Shown here: piece after piece, positions 32,930 to 40,830 of the stretch
Numbering within the stretch: position 1 is the first letter of the stretch
How the letters are laid out: each line of letters opens with the position of its first letter
Assembly: GCF_009604385.1 (NCBI RefSeq)
Contig: NZ_WEGJ01000032.1
Location: 18,279-82,278 of the forward strand
Direction: 5' to 3'
Source: Streptomyces smaragdinus
GTDB taxonomy: Bacteria > Actinomycetota > Actinomycetes > Streptomycetales > Streptomycetaceae
DNA length: 64,000 bases
The notes under the pieces: model-generated
The model's database searches: none
Told to the model about the DNA's origin: nothing
Seen by the model: the letters and a program-made list of their open reading frames with translations, nothing else
Position numbers and translations under genes: made by a program

Positions 32930-34489
32930 GTGGACCCGGTGATCATCGTCGGGGCAGGACCCGTCGGGCTCACCCTGTCCTTGGCGTTGGCACACAGCGG
33001 CGTCTCCACCCTCGTTCTCGACGGTGAGACCTCCTCCCCCGCCACCCCCTCGCCCGCGCGTCCGGCCCGTACGGCCGTGCTGCGGGCGCCGACGGTGGCG
33101 TTTCTGGAGCGGCTGGGCTGCGTGGTGCCCGGGGTGCCGCTGACCGCGTGGCGGGCCATCCGGGGCAAGCGGGTGCTGCGGGAGGAGTCGTACGACGGGG
33201 AACAGCCGCCGCGGCACGTCGCGCAGCAGGCGCTCGTCGACGAACTGCGCCACGCCGTCGCCGCCTGCGATCTGGTCACCGTCGTGCCGGGGGTCCGGGT
33301 GGACGCCCTGGAGATGGAGCGGGACGCGGTTTCGGTGCACACCCGGGGGAAGGCTTCCGCTTCGGGTTCCGGTGCCGGTGCCGGTGCCGGTTCGGGTTCC
33401 GCCGACGACAAGGGCACGTGGTGGCGGGGGAGTTACGTCGTCGGGTGCGACGGCGCGCGGTCCGTGGTGCGCAAGCTGCTCGACATCCGTTTCGCGGGGC
33501 GGACGGCCGTCGAGCGGCACGCGGTGGCGGCGATCCGTACCCGGCTGCCGTGGCGCAGTGAGACGGTCGTCTCCGGTGTTCCGTCGGAGGTGTGCGCGCG
33601 ACCGCTGGCGGACGGCGTGTGGCGGTTCGACTGGCTGCTGCCGTCGGAGGCGGGGCTGGTGACGCCGCAGGACGTCGTACGGCGGGTCGAGTCGACGCTC
33701 ACCGACTGGTGGCACGCGGACGCGGAGGCCCTGTGGTACGACCTGCTCGACTCGGGCGTGCACACCGTGCACCACCGGCTGGCGCAGACCTTCCGCCGGG
33801 GACGGGGGCTGCTGGCGGGCGACGCGGCGCATCTGCTGGGGGCGCTCGGTACGCAGCAGCTCGACGAGGGGCTGCAGGACGCGGAGAACCTCGCGTGGAA
33901 GCTGGCCGCCGCGGTGCACTCCGGTGCTCCGGGGGCGCTGCTGGACTCGTACGAGGCGGAGCGCCGGGGGGTGATACGGCGCCGGCTGCGGGCGGCCGAT
34001 CAGGCACTGCCGCTGGTGCGCCGGCGCACCGGGGAGTGGCGGCGGGGGCAGGCGGTGACGCTGCTGGCGGACGGTCATCTGGGGCGTGGGGCGGTGGGCG
34101 GGGCCGCGGTGTACGCCGCCGCCCCGCCGGTTCCCTCGCTCACCGTCGGCACGGCGCTGGGGGCTCCGGTGTCGGACGTGGCGGTGACGGCGCCGGACGG
34201 GACGGCGACGTCGCTGCACGCGAGCCTGGGGCGGTCGGTGGTGCTGCTGTTCGTGGCCCCGGGGACGCGGGTGTGGGACCACCGGATCTGGCTCAAGGCG
34301 GGGCTGATGCCGGCGCTGCTGCGGACGGTGGAGGAGCTGCCGGTGCGGGCGTCGCTGGTCGTCGCCGAGGAGTATCCGGGGGCGCCGGCGCACGCGGTGC
34401 TGGTGATTCGTCCGGACGGGCGGCTGGTGGCCGCCGTGGCGGGGGTGGACGCGGCGGCGCTGCGGGCGTGCGTGGAGCCGCTCGGGTAG
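32930..34489 (+). CDS. Class A FAD-dependent aromatic monooxygenase
   Basis: A 519-residue flavoprotein hydroxylase of the PHBH/PheA fold. The FAD Rossmann motif 'VIIVGAGPVGLTLSLALA' is at the very N-terminus, the DG motif is 'VVGCDGARSVVRKLL', and the GD motif is 'RGLLAGDAAHLLGALGTQQL' followed by 'GLQDAENLAWKLA'. A C-terminal thioredoxin-like domain (about 400-519; 'RSVVLLFVAPGTRVW', 'LVIRPDGRLVAAVAG') is typical of the phenol/polyketide hydroxylase subgroup. A Gly/Ala/Ser loop ('GSGAGAGAGSGS'), made by a hexanucleotide repeat, interrupts it near residue 145. Starts at GTG 32906, 32924 or 32930 are possible; the last is closest to the FAD motif. It has no pathway neighbours, so the substrate is unknown. 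Confidence 0.87.
   Translation: MDPVIIVGAGPVGLTLSLALAHSGVSTLVLDGETSSPATPSPARPARTAVLRAPTVAFLERLGCVVPGVPLTAWRAIRGKRVLREESYDGEQPPRHVAQQALVDELRHAVAACDLVTVVPGVRVDALEMERDAVSVHTRGKASASGSGAGAGAGSGSADDKGTWWRGSYVVGCDGARSVVRKLLDIRFAGRTAVERHAVAAIRTRLPWRSETVVSGVPSEVCARPLADGVWRFDWLLPSEAGLVTPQDVVRRVESTLTDWWHADAEALWYDLLDSGVHTVHHRLAQTFRRGRGLLAGDAAHLLGALGTQQLDEGLQDAENLAWKLAAAVHSGAPGALLDSYEAERRGVIRRRLRAADQALPLVRRRTGEWRRGQAVTLLADGHLGRGAVGGAAVYAAAPPVPSLTVGTALGAPVSDVAVTAPDGTATSLHASLGRSVVLLFVAPGTRVWDHRIWLKAGLMPALLRTVEELPVRASLVVAEEYPGAPAHAVLVIRPDGRLVAAVAGVDAAALRACVEPLG
33359..33400 (+). repeat. GC-rich hexanucleotide microsatellite in the monooxygenase gene
   Basis: Three perfect GGTGCC units (33371-33388) are flanked by related GGTTCC/GGTTCG units. 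The repeat keeps frame and encodes a Gly/Ala/Ser stretch in a surface loop; its length could vary between strains without breaking the frame. Confidence 0.7.
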
Positions 34490-34512
34490 GCCCCGGGCGG
34501 CTCCACGCGGGG

Positions 34513-37032
34513 TCACTCGGGAGCCGTGGCGACGTCCACCGGGCGCGGGGCCAGGGCCACGCGGCCGGGGAGCGCGGTCGACGCGAGGGCCAGCAGCGTG
34601 GCGACGCCGACGACGAGGGCGTACGTCAGGGGCTCCAGGGCGGGGGCTCCGCCGGTCATGCCGGCCGCGAAGGCGGTGAGCACCGCCAGGGCGATCCCGG
34701 TGCCCGCGACGAGGGCCATGGCCACCACGGAGAGGGCCTCCAGCCGCAGCATCCGCAGCACCTGCCGCCGCTGGGCGCCGGCCAGCCGCAGCTGCGCGAA
34801 CTCCCGTACGCGTTCGGCGGTCGTCATCGCCAGGGTGTTGACGACGGCGATCGCGGTGAACGCCAGCACCAGGCCCATGGCGAGGAAGTTGACCTCCGCG
34901 TTGGCCTGCTGGACGCCGGCCGTCCGGGCGTGCGCCTGCCCGGGATCGAGGACCTGGACGCCGGGGAAGGCGCGTACCGCCGCGGCGAGGTCCGCCCGTG
35001 CGGCCGAGCCGTCGGTACGGACGTTCACCGCCACCGCGAGGGGGTTGTCGACGTGCCGGGCGATCAGGTCGTGGGCCATCGTCAGGTCACCGAAGCCCAG
35101 CCCCTTCGCGTACACCGCCGCGACCTCCAGCGACACCTTCGTGCCGTCGCCCAGGGTCAGCTTCAGCGTGCCGCCGGGCTTCAGCCCCAGCTGGTCGGCG
35201 GCCAGTTCGCTCACCGCGACGTCCCCCGGCCCGAAGCCGCGCAGTGAACCGGCGCGCACATCGGGGTCCCAGGTGCGGTCCAGACCGGACGGCGTCACGC
35301 CCTGCGCCGGGTACTTGTCGAGTCCGACGCGAACCGTCGTCCGTACGACCTCGGTGGCGGCCGTCACTCCGGTCACCGAACGGACCGCCGCCGCGGCCTG
35401 CGGAGGGACGCCGATCGAGGTGGACGCGAGGGTGTAGTCGGCGAGCGTCCCCTCGGCCGCCTGCCGGTCCGCCGCGTGGGAGAGCGTCGGCTGGACGAAC
35501 AGGACCGTCGACGCCATTCCGATGAGCAGCGCGAGGGGTGTCACCGCGGCGGCCATCCGGACCGACCGTCCGCGCAGGTTCGCCCGCGCCATCCGTCCGC
35601 TGAACCGGGCGAGCCGCAGCGGCCCCGCGAGGAGCGCCGTCCCGGCCCGTACGACCAGCGGCCCGAGGAGTGACACGGCGGTGGCCAGCACCACGACGGC
35701 GAGGAACGTCACCGGGGTGGCGGCCGGCTCGGTGCGCAGCCCGCCGAGTACGGCGACGAGCACGGCGCCGCCGGCCAGCAGCAGCACCCCGGCAACGATC
35801 CGCCCGGCGGCCGGGCGGCGCTCCGTCGCGGCCTCCGTCAGTGCCTCCGCCGGACCGATCCGCGAGATGCGGCGGGCGGAGATCCGGGCGGCGGCCCAGG
35901 CGCCGAGCAGCGTGAGGGCGACGGCGGCGAGGGCGGGGAAGACGCTGACGGCCGGGTGGAGGGTCGCCGGTACGGCGCCGAGGTCCACGAACCGGCCCAG
36001 CAGCCAGGTGCCCAGCGGCAGCCCCGCGGCGGCACCCAGGACACCGGCGGCGAGCCCGATCAGCAGCGCCTCGCGGCCGATGAGCCTGCGGATCTGGCCG
36101 GAGGTGGCCGCCACGGCCCGCAGCAGCGCCAGCTCCCGGTGCCGCTGCTGGATGCCCAGGGCGAAGGTGCCGACGACGACCAGCACGGCAACCAGCAGCG
36201 ACGTACCGGCGATGGCGCCGCCCATGGAGACCAGCTTGACCCGGGCGCCGGCCGCGTCGAGGAACTCCACCGGCCCGCGCCCGGCACCGGTGCTGACCTT
36301 CGCCCCGGTGCCGTCCAGGGCGGCGTCGATCCGCCCGCCCAGCTCGGCGGCGGAGACGCCGTCCCGGGCGAGCACGCCGATCGCGGTGACCTGCCCGGGG
36401 TGCCCGGCCAGCCGCCGGGCCTCTTCGGCGGAGAAGAACAGGCTGCTCTGGTGGGCGAGGGCGGTGGTGGTGACGCCGGTGACGGTGTACCGCTTGGGTG
36501 CGCCCGTCGACTGGACCTCGATCCGGTCGCCGGCGGTGAGTCCCGCCCGTTCGGCCAGCCCCCGGTCGACGACGATCTCGCCGGCCGTCCGCGGCGCGCG
36601 GCCGTCGCCGAGGGTGTACGGGGCGAGGGCGGCGGACTGCCAGGCATGGCCGTACGACGGCGGGCCGCCGGGGGTCACCGGACGCGCGGGGAAGGTGAGT
36701 TCCGGGACGGCGGCGCGGACGCCTGGTACGTGCGCGATCCGTCCGGCGAGCTCCTCCGGGAGCCAGACGCGTTCGGCGAGGGGCTTCGCCTTGTGTTTGA
36801 CCTTCCGCTTGCCCTTCTTCTCCTTGATCTTCGTCTGGTGGACGTTCTGGTCGGCGGAGACGACGACCGGCGCGGCGGCGAGCCGTTCGGGAGCGATCGT
36901 CCCCCGCAGTCCCGTCTCGAGCAGCACACCGCAGGCGGCGGTCAGGGCGGCGGCGCACAGGAGGGCGACGAAGGAGCCAAGGAAGCCCGCCAGCCGGGCG
37001 CGGAGGGTTCTGAGGGCGAGACGCAGCATCAT
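34513..37032 (-). CDS. FtsX/MacB-type ABC transporter permease, without an adjacent ATPase
   Basis: An 839-residue membrane protein with a duplicated permease architecture. An N-terminal helix ('FLGSFVALLCAAALTAACGV') precedes an extracellular MacB-like domain. It is followed by three helices near 260-390 ('GTSLLVAVLVVVGTFALGI', 'GLAAGVLGAAAGLPLGTWLL'), two middle ones near 410-460, a second extracellular domain, and three C-terminal helices. The extracellular domain has a striking lysine run ('KIKEKKGKRKVKHKAKP', about 68-84). The ATG overlaps the stop of the ArsR-like gene (ATGA). Such permeases need an ATPase subunit, and none is encoded here, so one must act in trans. Likely cargo would be a lipid, peptide or drug. 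Confidence 0.88.
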   Translation of the reverse strand: MMLRLALRTLRARLAGFLGSFVALLCAAALTAACGVLLETGLRGTIAPERLAAAPVVVSADQNVHQTKIKEKKGKRKVKHKAKPLAERVWLPEELAGRIAHVPGVRAAVPELTFPARPVTPGGPPSYGHAWQSAALAPYTLGDGRAPRTAGEIVVDRGLAERAGLTAGDRIEVQSTGAPKRYTVTGVTTTALAHQSSLFFSAEEARRLAGHPGQVTAIGVLARDGVSAAELGGRIDAALDGTGAKVSTGAGRGPVEFLDAAGARVKLVSMGGAIAGTSLLVAVLVVVGTFALGIQQRHRELALLRAVAATSGQIRRLIGREALLIGLAAGVLGAAAGLPLGTWLLGRFVDLGAVPATLHPAVSVFPALAAVALTLLGAWAAARISARRISRIGPAEALTEAATERRPAAGRIVAGVLLLAGGAVLVAVLGGLRTEPAATPVTFLAVVVLATAVSLLGPLVVRAGTALLAGPLRLARFSGRMARANLRGRSVRMAAAVTPLALLIGMASTVLFVQPTLSHAADRQAAEGTLADYTLASTSIGVPPQAAAAVRSVTGVTAATEVVRTTVRVGLDKYPAQGVTPSGLDRTWDPDVRAGSLRGFGPGDVAVSELAADQLGLKPGGTLKLTLGDGTKVSLEVAAVYAKGLGFGDLTMAHDLIARHVDNPLAVAVNVRTDGSAARADLAAAVRAFPGVQVLDPGQAHARTAGVQQANAEVNFLAMGLVLAFTAIAVVNTLAMTTAERVREFAQLRLAGAQRRQVLRMLRLEALSVVAMALVAGTGIALAVLTAFAAGMTGGAPALEPLTYALVVGVATLLALASTALPGRVALAPRPVDVATAPE

Positions 37033-37592
37033 GATTCGTCCAGGTGGTCGTCGGGGGCGGGGAAGGCCAGCAGCCGGGTGAGGACGGTGCGCGCGTCCGC
37101 CGGGGTGTCGTCGTCGGGGCGCTTGTAGCGGTTGAGGAGGGCGATGTACTCCTCGAAGAACTCACGGAGTTCGCCGAGGGTGAGCCGGATGGTGCCGCGC
37201 GAGTAGGGGAAGGCGTCCATCCACGCGCCGAGGCCGTCGCTCTCCCGCTGCAGCTGTTCGAAGAGCGCGAGGTCGGCCGCGTACGCCAGACGGTTCATCT
37301 CGTCGACGACGGGCCGCATCCCGGCGCTCTGCGCGCTGCGCCGGGGGAAGCGGATGTCGCCGGCGACGGCCCGCCACCACCGTTCGCGGCCGCGCCGGTG
37401 ATCCTCCTCGACGAAGCCGTGCGCGGCCAGCTCCCGCAGGTGGTAGCTGGTGGCGCCGGTGTTCAGGCCGAGGGCCCGGGCGAGGCCGGCGGAGGTGGCG
37501 GGGCCGTGCAGCGACAGCTGTTGCAGCATCCGCTGGCGGCGCGGATGGGCGAGCGCCCGGAGCGCCGCGAGGTCGGTGATCTCTGTGGCCAT
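37029..37592 (-). CDS. ArsR-like winged-helix transcriptional regulator
   Basis: A 187-residue regulator with an N-terminal winged helix: 'ALAHPRRQRMLQQLSLHGPA', then 'ATSAGLARALGLNTGATSYH' and 'LRELAAHGFVEEDHRRGRER'. The C-terminal part is a helical domain of unknown ligand ('DEMNRLAYAADLALFEQLQR'). There is no obvious metal-binding cysteine pair, so it is a general HTH_20-type member rather than a metal sensor. The ATG at 37592 begins 'MATEITDL'; a GTG three codons upstream is possible. A perfect 16-bp palindrome lies 13 nt before the start. The gene is translationally coupled to the FtsX-type permease, so it most likely represses both. Confidence 0.88.
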   Translation of the reverse strand: MATEITDLAALRALAHPRRQRMLQQLSLHGPATSAGLARALGLNTGATSYHLRELAAHGFVEEDHRRGRERWWRAVAGDIRFPRRSAQSAGMRPVVDEMNRLAYAADLALFEQLQRESDGLGAWMDAFPYSRGTIRLTLGELREFFEEYIALLNRYKRPDDDTPADARTVLTRLLAFPAPDDHLDES

Positions 37593-37604
37593 GCGGTCCA
37601 CAAT

Positions 37605-37620
37605 CCCCTGTGCACAGGGG
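37605..37620. promoter_or_regulatory. Perfect 16-bp palindrome, probable operator of the ArsR-like regulator
   Basis: CCCCTGTGCACAGGGG is a perfect inverted repeat 13 bp upstream of the regulator start. A partial half-site (CTGTGCA) recurs at 37622-37628. Its position suggests that it overlaps the promoter of a nearly leaderless transcript. Confidence 0.65.
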
Positions 37621-37730
37621 TCTGTGCAGTGCGGCGGGCAGGCGCTTTCGTACGGGGGTTAACCCCCCGCGGACGCGCCCCGGCGCCCTGACCGCGCCCC
37701 GCCGGGCGGGCCCGCAGTAGGCTGCGGGCC

Positions 37731-38447
37731 ATGCTGATCGCCGCCGCCTGCTGCCCCTGCCCGCCGCTGCTCGTGCCGGAGGTCGCCGCGGGCGCCGCCG
37801 CGGAGCTGGACGCGCTGCGTGCCGCCTGTACGGACGCGATCGGGGTGCTGGCGGCGTCCCGTCCGGACCGGCTGATGGTGCTCGGGCCCGCCGAGCAGGA
37901 GGGCCGGGGGCCGCATCCGCAGGGGGCCGTCGGTTCGTTCCGCGGTTTCGGCGTGGACAAGGACGTGCGCCTCGGCGCGGTGGACACCGCCCTGGAGGGG
38001 GCCCGGACGCTGCCGCTGTCGCTGACGGTCGGCGCCTGGCTGCTGGGGCTGACGGACTGGTCCGGCACCCCCGTCGAGGGGCTGGGGGTGGGGGAGCCGC
38101 TGCCCACCGCGCGCTGTCTGGAGGTCGGGCGGGAGCTCGCCGCGGGCGCGGGCCGGGTCGCGCTGCTGGTGATGGGCGACGGTACGGCCTGCCGTACGCA
38201 CAAGGCGCCCGGCTACTTCGACGAGCGGGCACAGGCCTTCGACGAGGCGGCCGCCCGCGCGCTGGGCGCCGCCGACCTGAACGCGGTCGCCGCGCTGGAC
38301 CCCGAGCTGGCGTTCGACCTCCAGGCGAGCGGCCGGGCCTGCTGGCAGGTGCTGGCGGGCGCCGCACAGGGCGCGGACCTGAGCGGGCAGCTGCTCCACG
38401 AGGACGCGCCGTACGGGGTGGGGTACTACGTGGCCACCTGGTCCTAG
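37731..38447 (+). CDS. Class III extradiol dioxygenase LigB-like protein, probably non-catalytic
   Basis: A 238-residue protein that opens 'MLIAAACCPCPPLLVPEVAA' and continues 'RPDRLMVLGPAEQEGRGPHP', resembling the LigB-like domain of class III ring-cleavage dioxygenases. 'RVALLVMGDGTACRTHKAPG' corresponds to the second conserved strand region. The His residues expected to bind iron near the N-terminus of true LigB enzymes are replaced by Cys/Pro ('CPCPP'), so activity is doubtful. From memory, its actinobacterial homologues lie next to miaA; here it lies next to the DUF3046 gene, with which it converges at 10-nt distance. No function is assigned. Confidence 0.75.
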   Translation: MLIAAACCPCPPLLVPEVAAGAAAELDALRAACTDAIGVLAASRPDRLMVLGPAEQEGRGPHPQGAVGSFRGFGVDKDVRLGAVDTALEGARTLPLSLTVGAWLLGLTDWSGTPVEGLGVGEPLPTARCLEVGRELAAGAGRVALLVMGDGTACRTHKAPGYFDERAQAFDEAAARALGAADLNAVAALDPELAFDLQASGRACWQVLAGAAQGADLSGQLLHEDAPYGVGYYVATWS

Positions 38448-38457
38448 CGCACGGGCC

Positions 38458-38658
38458 TCACCGCTGGTCCGCCGGTACGGCCATCGCCTCGCACACCGCG
38501 CGCCACACGTCCGCGGTGTCCCAGCCCGCCTCGAGCGCCTCGTTCACCGTGCGCCCGCCGAGTTCGGCCATCACATGGTCGCGCGCGAAGGAGTCGACGT
38601 ACGACTCACCGAAGTACGCCGCCATCCGCTGCCAGAACACGCTCCGCCAGAGTGCCAT
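38458..38658 (-). CDS. DUF3046 family small protein
   Basis: A 66-residue protein with the conserved pattern 'VFWQRMAAYFGESYVDSFAR', 'DHVMAELGGRTVNEALEAGW' and 'VWRAVCEAM'. This family is found in actinobacteria and is typically encoded immediately upstream of recA (as I recall, Rv2738c beside recA Rv2737c in Mycobacterium tuberculosis). In this window recA is 24 kb away. The function is unknown. The ATG at 38658 lacks a close ribosome-binding site. Confidence 0.87.
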   Translation of the reverse strand: MALWRSVFWQRMAAYFGESYVDSFARDHVMAELGGRTVNEALEAGWDTADVWRAVCEAMAVPADQR

Positions 38659-38790
38659 CGCCGTACGAACCCGCCCTTCCCCGAAACCGTCAACCGGACG
38701 CGTCCATTATCGCGCGCCGCGGCAGCTACTTAGAGTGCTCCCGCATCCATCGATGCGCCCACCGTGCATGAGCGGGCTTAGGTTCCTCCC

Positions 38791-39723
38791 ATGGCTCCAG
38801 CCTCCACCCAGCTCGCCCGTGCCGAACGATTCATGTGGCTCACCGCCCGCGTACTCGAACAGCGCCGGTACGCCTATCACTTCCGGACCGCGACCAGCAC
38901 CGCCGCCGACGCGGTGGAGGCGGCGCTGGAGGCGTACCGCAATCCGGACGGCGGGTACGGGCACGCGCTGGAGCCCGATCTGCGCGGACCGGTCAGCCAG
39001 CCGCTGCACACCGTGCTGGCGCTGCGGGTGCTGGACGCCGTCGGCCGCTGCGAGGGACGGCGGGCGGAGCGCGTCTGCGGCTATCTGACGGAAATCTCCA
39101 CCCCGGACGGCGCGCTGCCCGCCGTCCACCCGGCACCGGTGGGCTATCCGCACGCCTCCCTCCTGGCCGCGGTGAACGATTCTCCCCCGGGCGGGTCGGG
39201 CAGTCTGCTGACGACCGGACCGGTGGTCGGGACACTGAACGCGAACGGTGTGTGGCACGCGTGGCTGTTCCGGGCGGCGGACTTCTGCTGGCAGGCCGTC
39301 GAGTCGCTGGAGGCGACCCATCCGTACGAGGTGCAGGCCGCCGTGGCGTTCCTCGACACCGCCCCCGACCGCGCCCGCGCGGAGGCGGCCGCCGCCCGGC
39401 TGGGCCGGCTGGTGCGCGTCCAGCGGCTCGCCGTCCTGGACCCCGAGCGGGCGGAGTCCTGGCCGCGCACCGAGGGGTACGCGCCCGGCGAGCAGTTCTA
39501 CGTGCCCGACTTCGCCCACGGCCCCGACTCCCTGGCCCGGCGCTGGTTCACCGACGCGGAGCTGACGGCGGGCCTGGACTTCCTCGCCGCCGAGCAGCAG
39601 CCGGACGGCGGCTGGCCGCTGCGGTGGCGGGCCCGCGCCCCCGGCTCCGCCCTGGAGTGGCGTCCGATCCTCACGCTGGAGGCGCTGCTCACCCTGCGGG
39701 CGTTCGGCCGGCTGGCGGGCTGA
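38791..39723 (+). CDS. Prenyltransferase/squalene-cyclase-fold protein
   Basis: A 310-residue protein with alpha/alpha-toroid repeats. Two QW-like motifs are visible: 'YRNPDGGYGHALEPD' (about 50-64) and 'QQPDGGWPLRW' (about 269-279). The Asp-rich catalytic motif of true cyclases (DxDD) is not seen, so it is more likely a scaffold or binding protein with the fold. The ATG at 38791 begins 'MAPASTQLARAER'. It is divergent from DUF3046 and converges on the AzlD gene, 10 nt away. I recall the same neighbourhood in other Streptomyces, but its function is unknown. Confidence 0.78.
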   Translation: MAPASTQLARAERFMWLTARVLEQRRYAYHFRTATSTAADAVEAALEAYRNPDGGYGHALEPDLRGPVSQPLHTVLALRVLDAVGRCEGRRAERVCGYLTEISTPDGALPAVHPAPVGYPHASLLAAVNDSPPGGSGSLLTTGPVVGTLNANGVWHAWLFRAADFCWQAVESLEATHPYEVQAAVAFLDTAPDRARAEAAAARLGRLVRVQRLAVLDPERAESWPRTEGYAPGEQFYVPDFAHGPDSLARRWFTDAELTAGLDFLAAEQQPDGGWPLRWRARAPGSALEWRPILTLEALLTLRAFGRLAG

Positions 39724-39733
39724 GGGGCGGCCG

Positions 39734-40042
39734 TCAGCCGGTCACCGCGCGCAGGGCGGCCGTGACGACGACCGCGACGGCGATCACGACGAGGAAGGGC
39801 GCCCGCAGCACCAGCGCGACGGCGGCCGCGGCCAGCCCGGCGGCGCGGGCGTCGAGGACGAGGTCCTGCCGCGAGGCGAACGTCTGCTGGGCGGTGAGCG
39901 CCGCCAGCAGCGCGACGGGCAGCAGGGTGGCGAGCCTGCGGACCACCGGCCGCTCCAGCACCCCGGCGGGCACCGACAGGCCGAGGAGCTTCACGCCGTA
40001 GCAGCCGGCGACGGTCAGCGCGATCGCGATCCAGGCGTTCAC
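39734..40042 (-). CDS. AzlD-type branched-chain amino acid export subunit
   Basis: A 102-residue hydrophobic protein with about four transmembrane segments ('AWIAIALTVAGCYGVKLLGL', 'LATLLPVALLAALTAQQTFA', 'AAGLAAAAVALVLRAPFLVV'). It is the small partner of AzlC in exporters of branched-chain amino acids or analogues. The GTG at 40042 follows a near-perfect AAGGAGGT at 8-nt spacing and overlaps the azlC stop by 4 nt. Confidence 0.88.
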   Translation of the reverse strand: MNAWIAIALTVAGCYGVKLLGLSVPAGVLERPVVRRLATLLPVALLAALTAQQTFASRQDLVLDARAAGLAAAAVALVLRAPFLVVIAVAVVVTAALRAVTG

Positions 40043-40770
40043 CGGCGGACCTCCTTCCGCCCCGTGCGGCGCCCCTGCGCGTACAGCACGGCGGGCGCCG
40101 CGAGGGCCGCGACCAGCACCGGGACGCCGGCGGGCAGCACCGGCAGGAAACCGAGGCCGAGGAGGACGGCGAGCCCCGCGACGGCCCGCTCGGTGCCGGT
40201 GCGCAGCATGGGGGCGAGCAGCGCCAGGAACGACGCCGGGCCGGCCGCGTCCAGCCCCCAGGCGGCCGGGTCGCCCAGCGCGGAGGCGCCGAGGGCGCCG
40301 AGGAGGGTGGTGAGGTTCCACAGGACGTACAGCGTGAGGCCGGTGACGACGAAGCCGATCCGCGCGGTGCGCCGGGTGGGCTGGGAGATCGTGACGGCGG
40401 TGGTCTCGTCGATGACCCACTGGGCGGCGAGCGGCCGCACCCGGGCGGGCAGCCGGAGCAGCGGTGCCAGGCGCAGCCCGTAGAAGCAGTTCCGTACGCC
40501 GAGGAAGAAGGCGCCCGCCGCGGCGGTGAACGGGTTGCCGCCCGCCGCGAGCGCCCCGACGAGCGCGAACTGGCTGGAGCCGGTGAACACCAGCAGGCTG
40601 AGCAGACAGGTCTGGGTGAGGCTGATCCCCGAGCCGGCGGCGGTCACGCCGAAGGCGAATCCGCTGAGTCCGACGGCGATCCCGACGCCGAGCGCGCCAC
40701 GTATCGCGCGGCGGTCGGCGTCCGGGGACGGTGGTGCCTCCTCGAGGGGCGGTGCGGTCTCCTGTGCCAT
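40039..40770 (-). CDS. AzlC-type amino acid exporter, large subunit
   Basis: A 243-residue membrane protein with 7-8 hydrophobic segments. The family signature is 'GVGIAVGLSGFAFGVTAAGS', followed by 'LVFTGSSQFALVGALAAGG', 'FFLGVRNCFYGLRLAPLL' and 'WVIDETTAVTI'. The ATG at 40770 is used; a GTG three codons upstream is possible. It is coupled to AzlD (4-nt overlap). The AraC-type gene downstream on the same strand side is a plausible regulator. Confidence 0.92.
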   Translation of the reverse strand: MAQETAPPLEEAPPSPDADRRAIRGALGVGIAVGLSGFAFGVTAAGSGISLTQTCLLSLLVFTGSSQFALVGALAAGGNPFTAAAGAFFLGVRNCFYGLRLAPLLRLPARVRPLAAQWVIDETTAVTISQPTRRTARIGFVVTGLTLYVLWNLTTLLGALGASALGDPAAWGLDAAGPASFLALLAPMLRTGTERAVAGLAVLLGLGFLPVLPAGVPVLVAALAAPAVLYAQGRRTGRKEVRR

Positions 40771-40830
40771 GGGACGCACGGTAGGCCGGGTGCGCGGGGG
40801 GTGTCTTGTACGTTCTTGCGCGGCGGGCGG

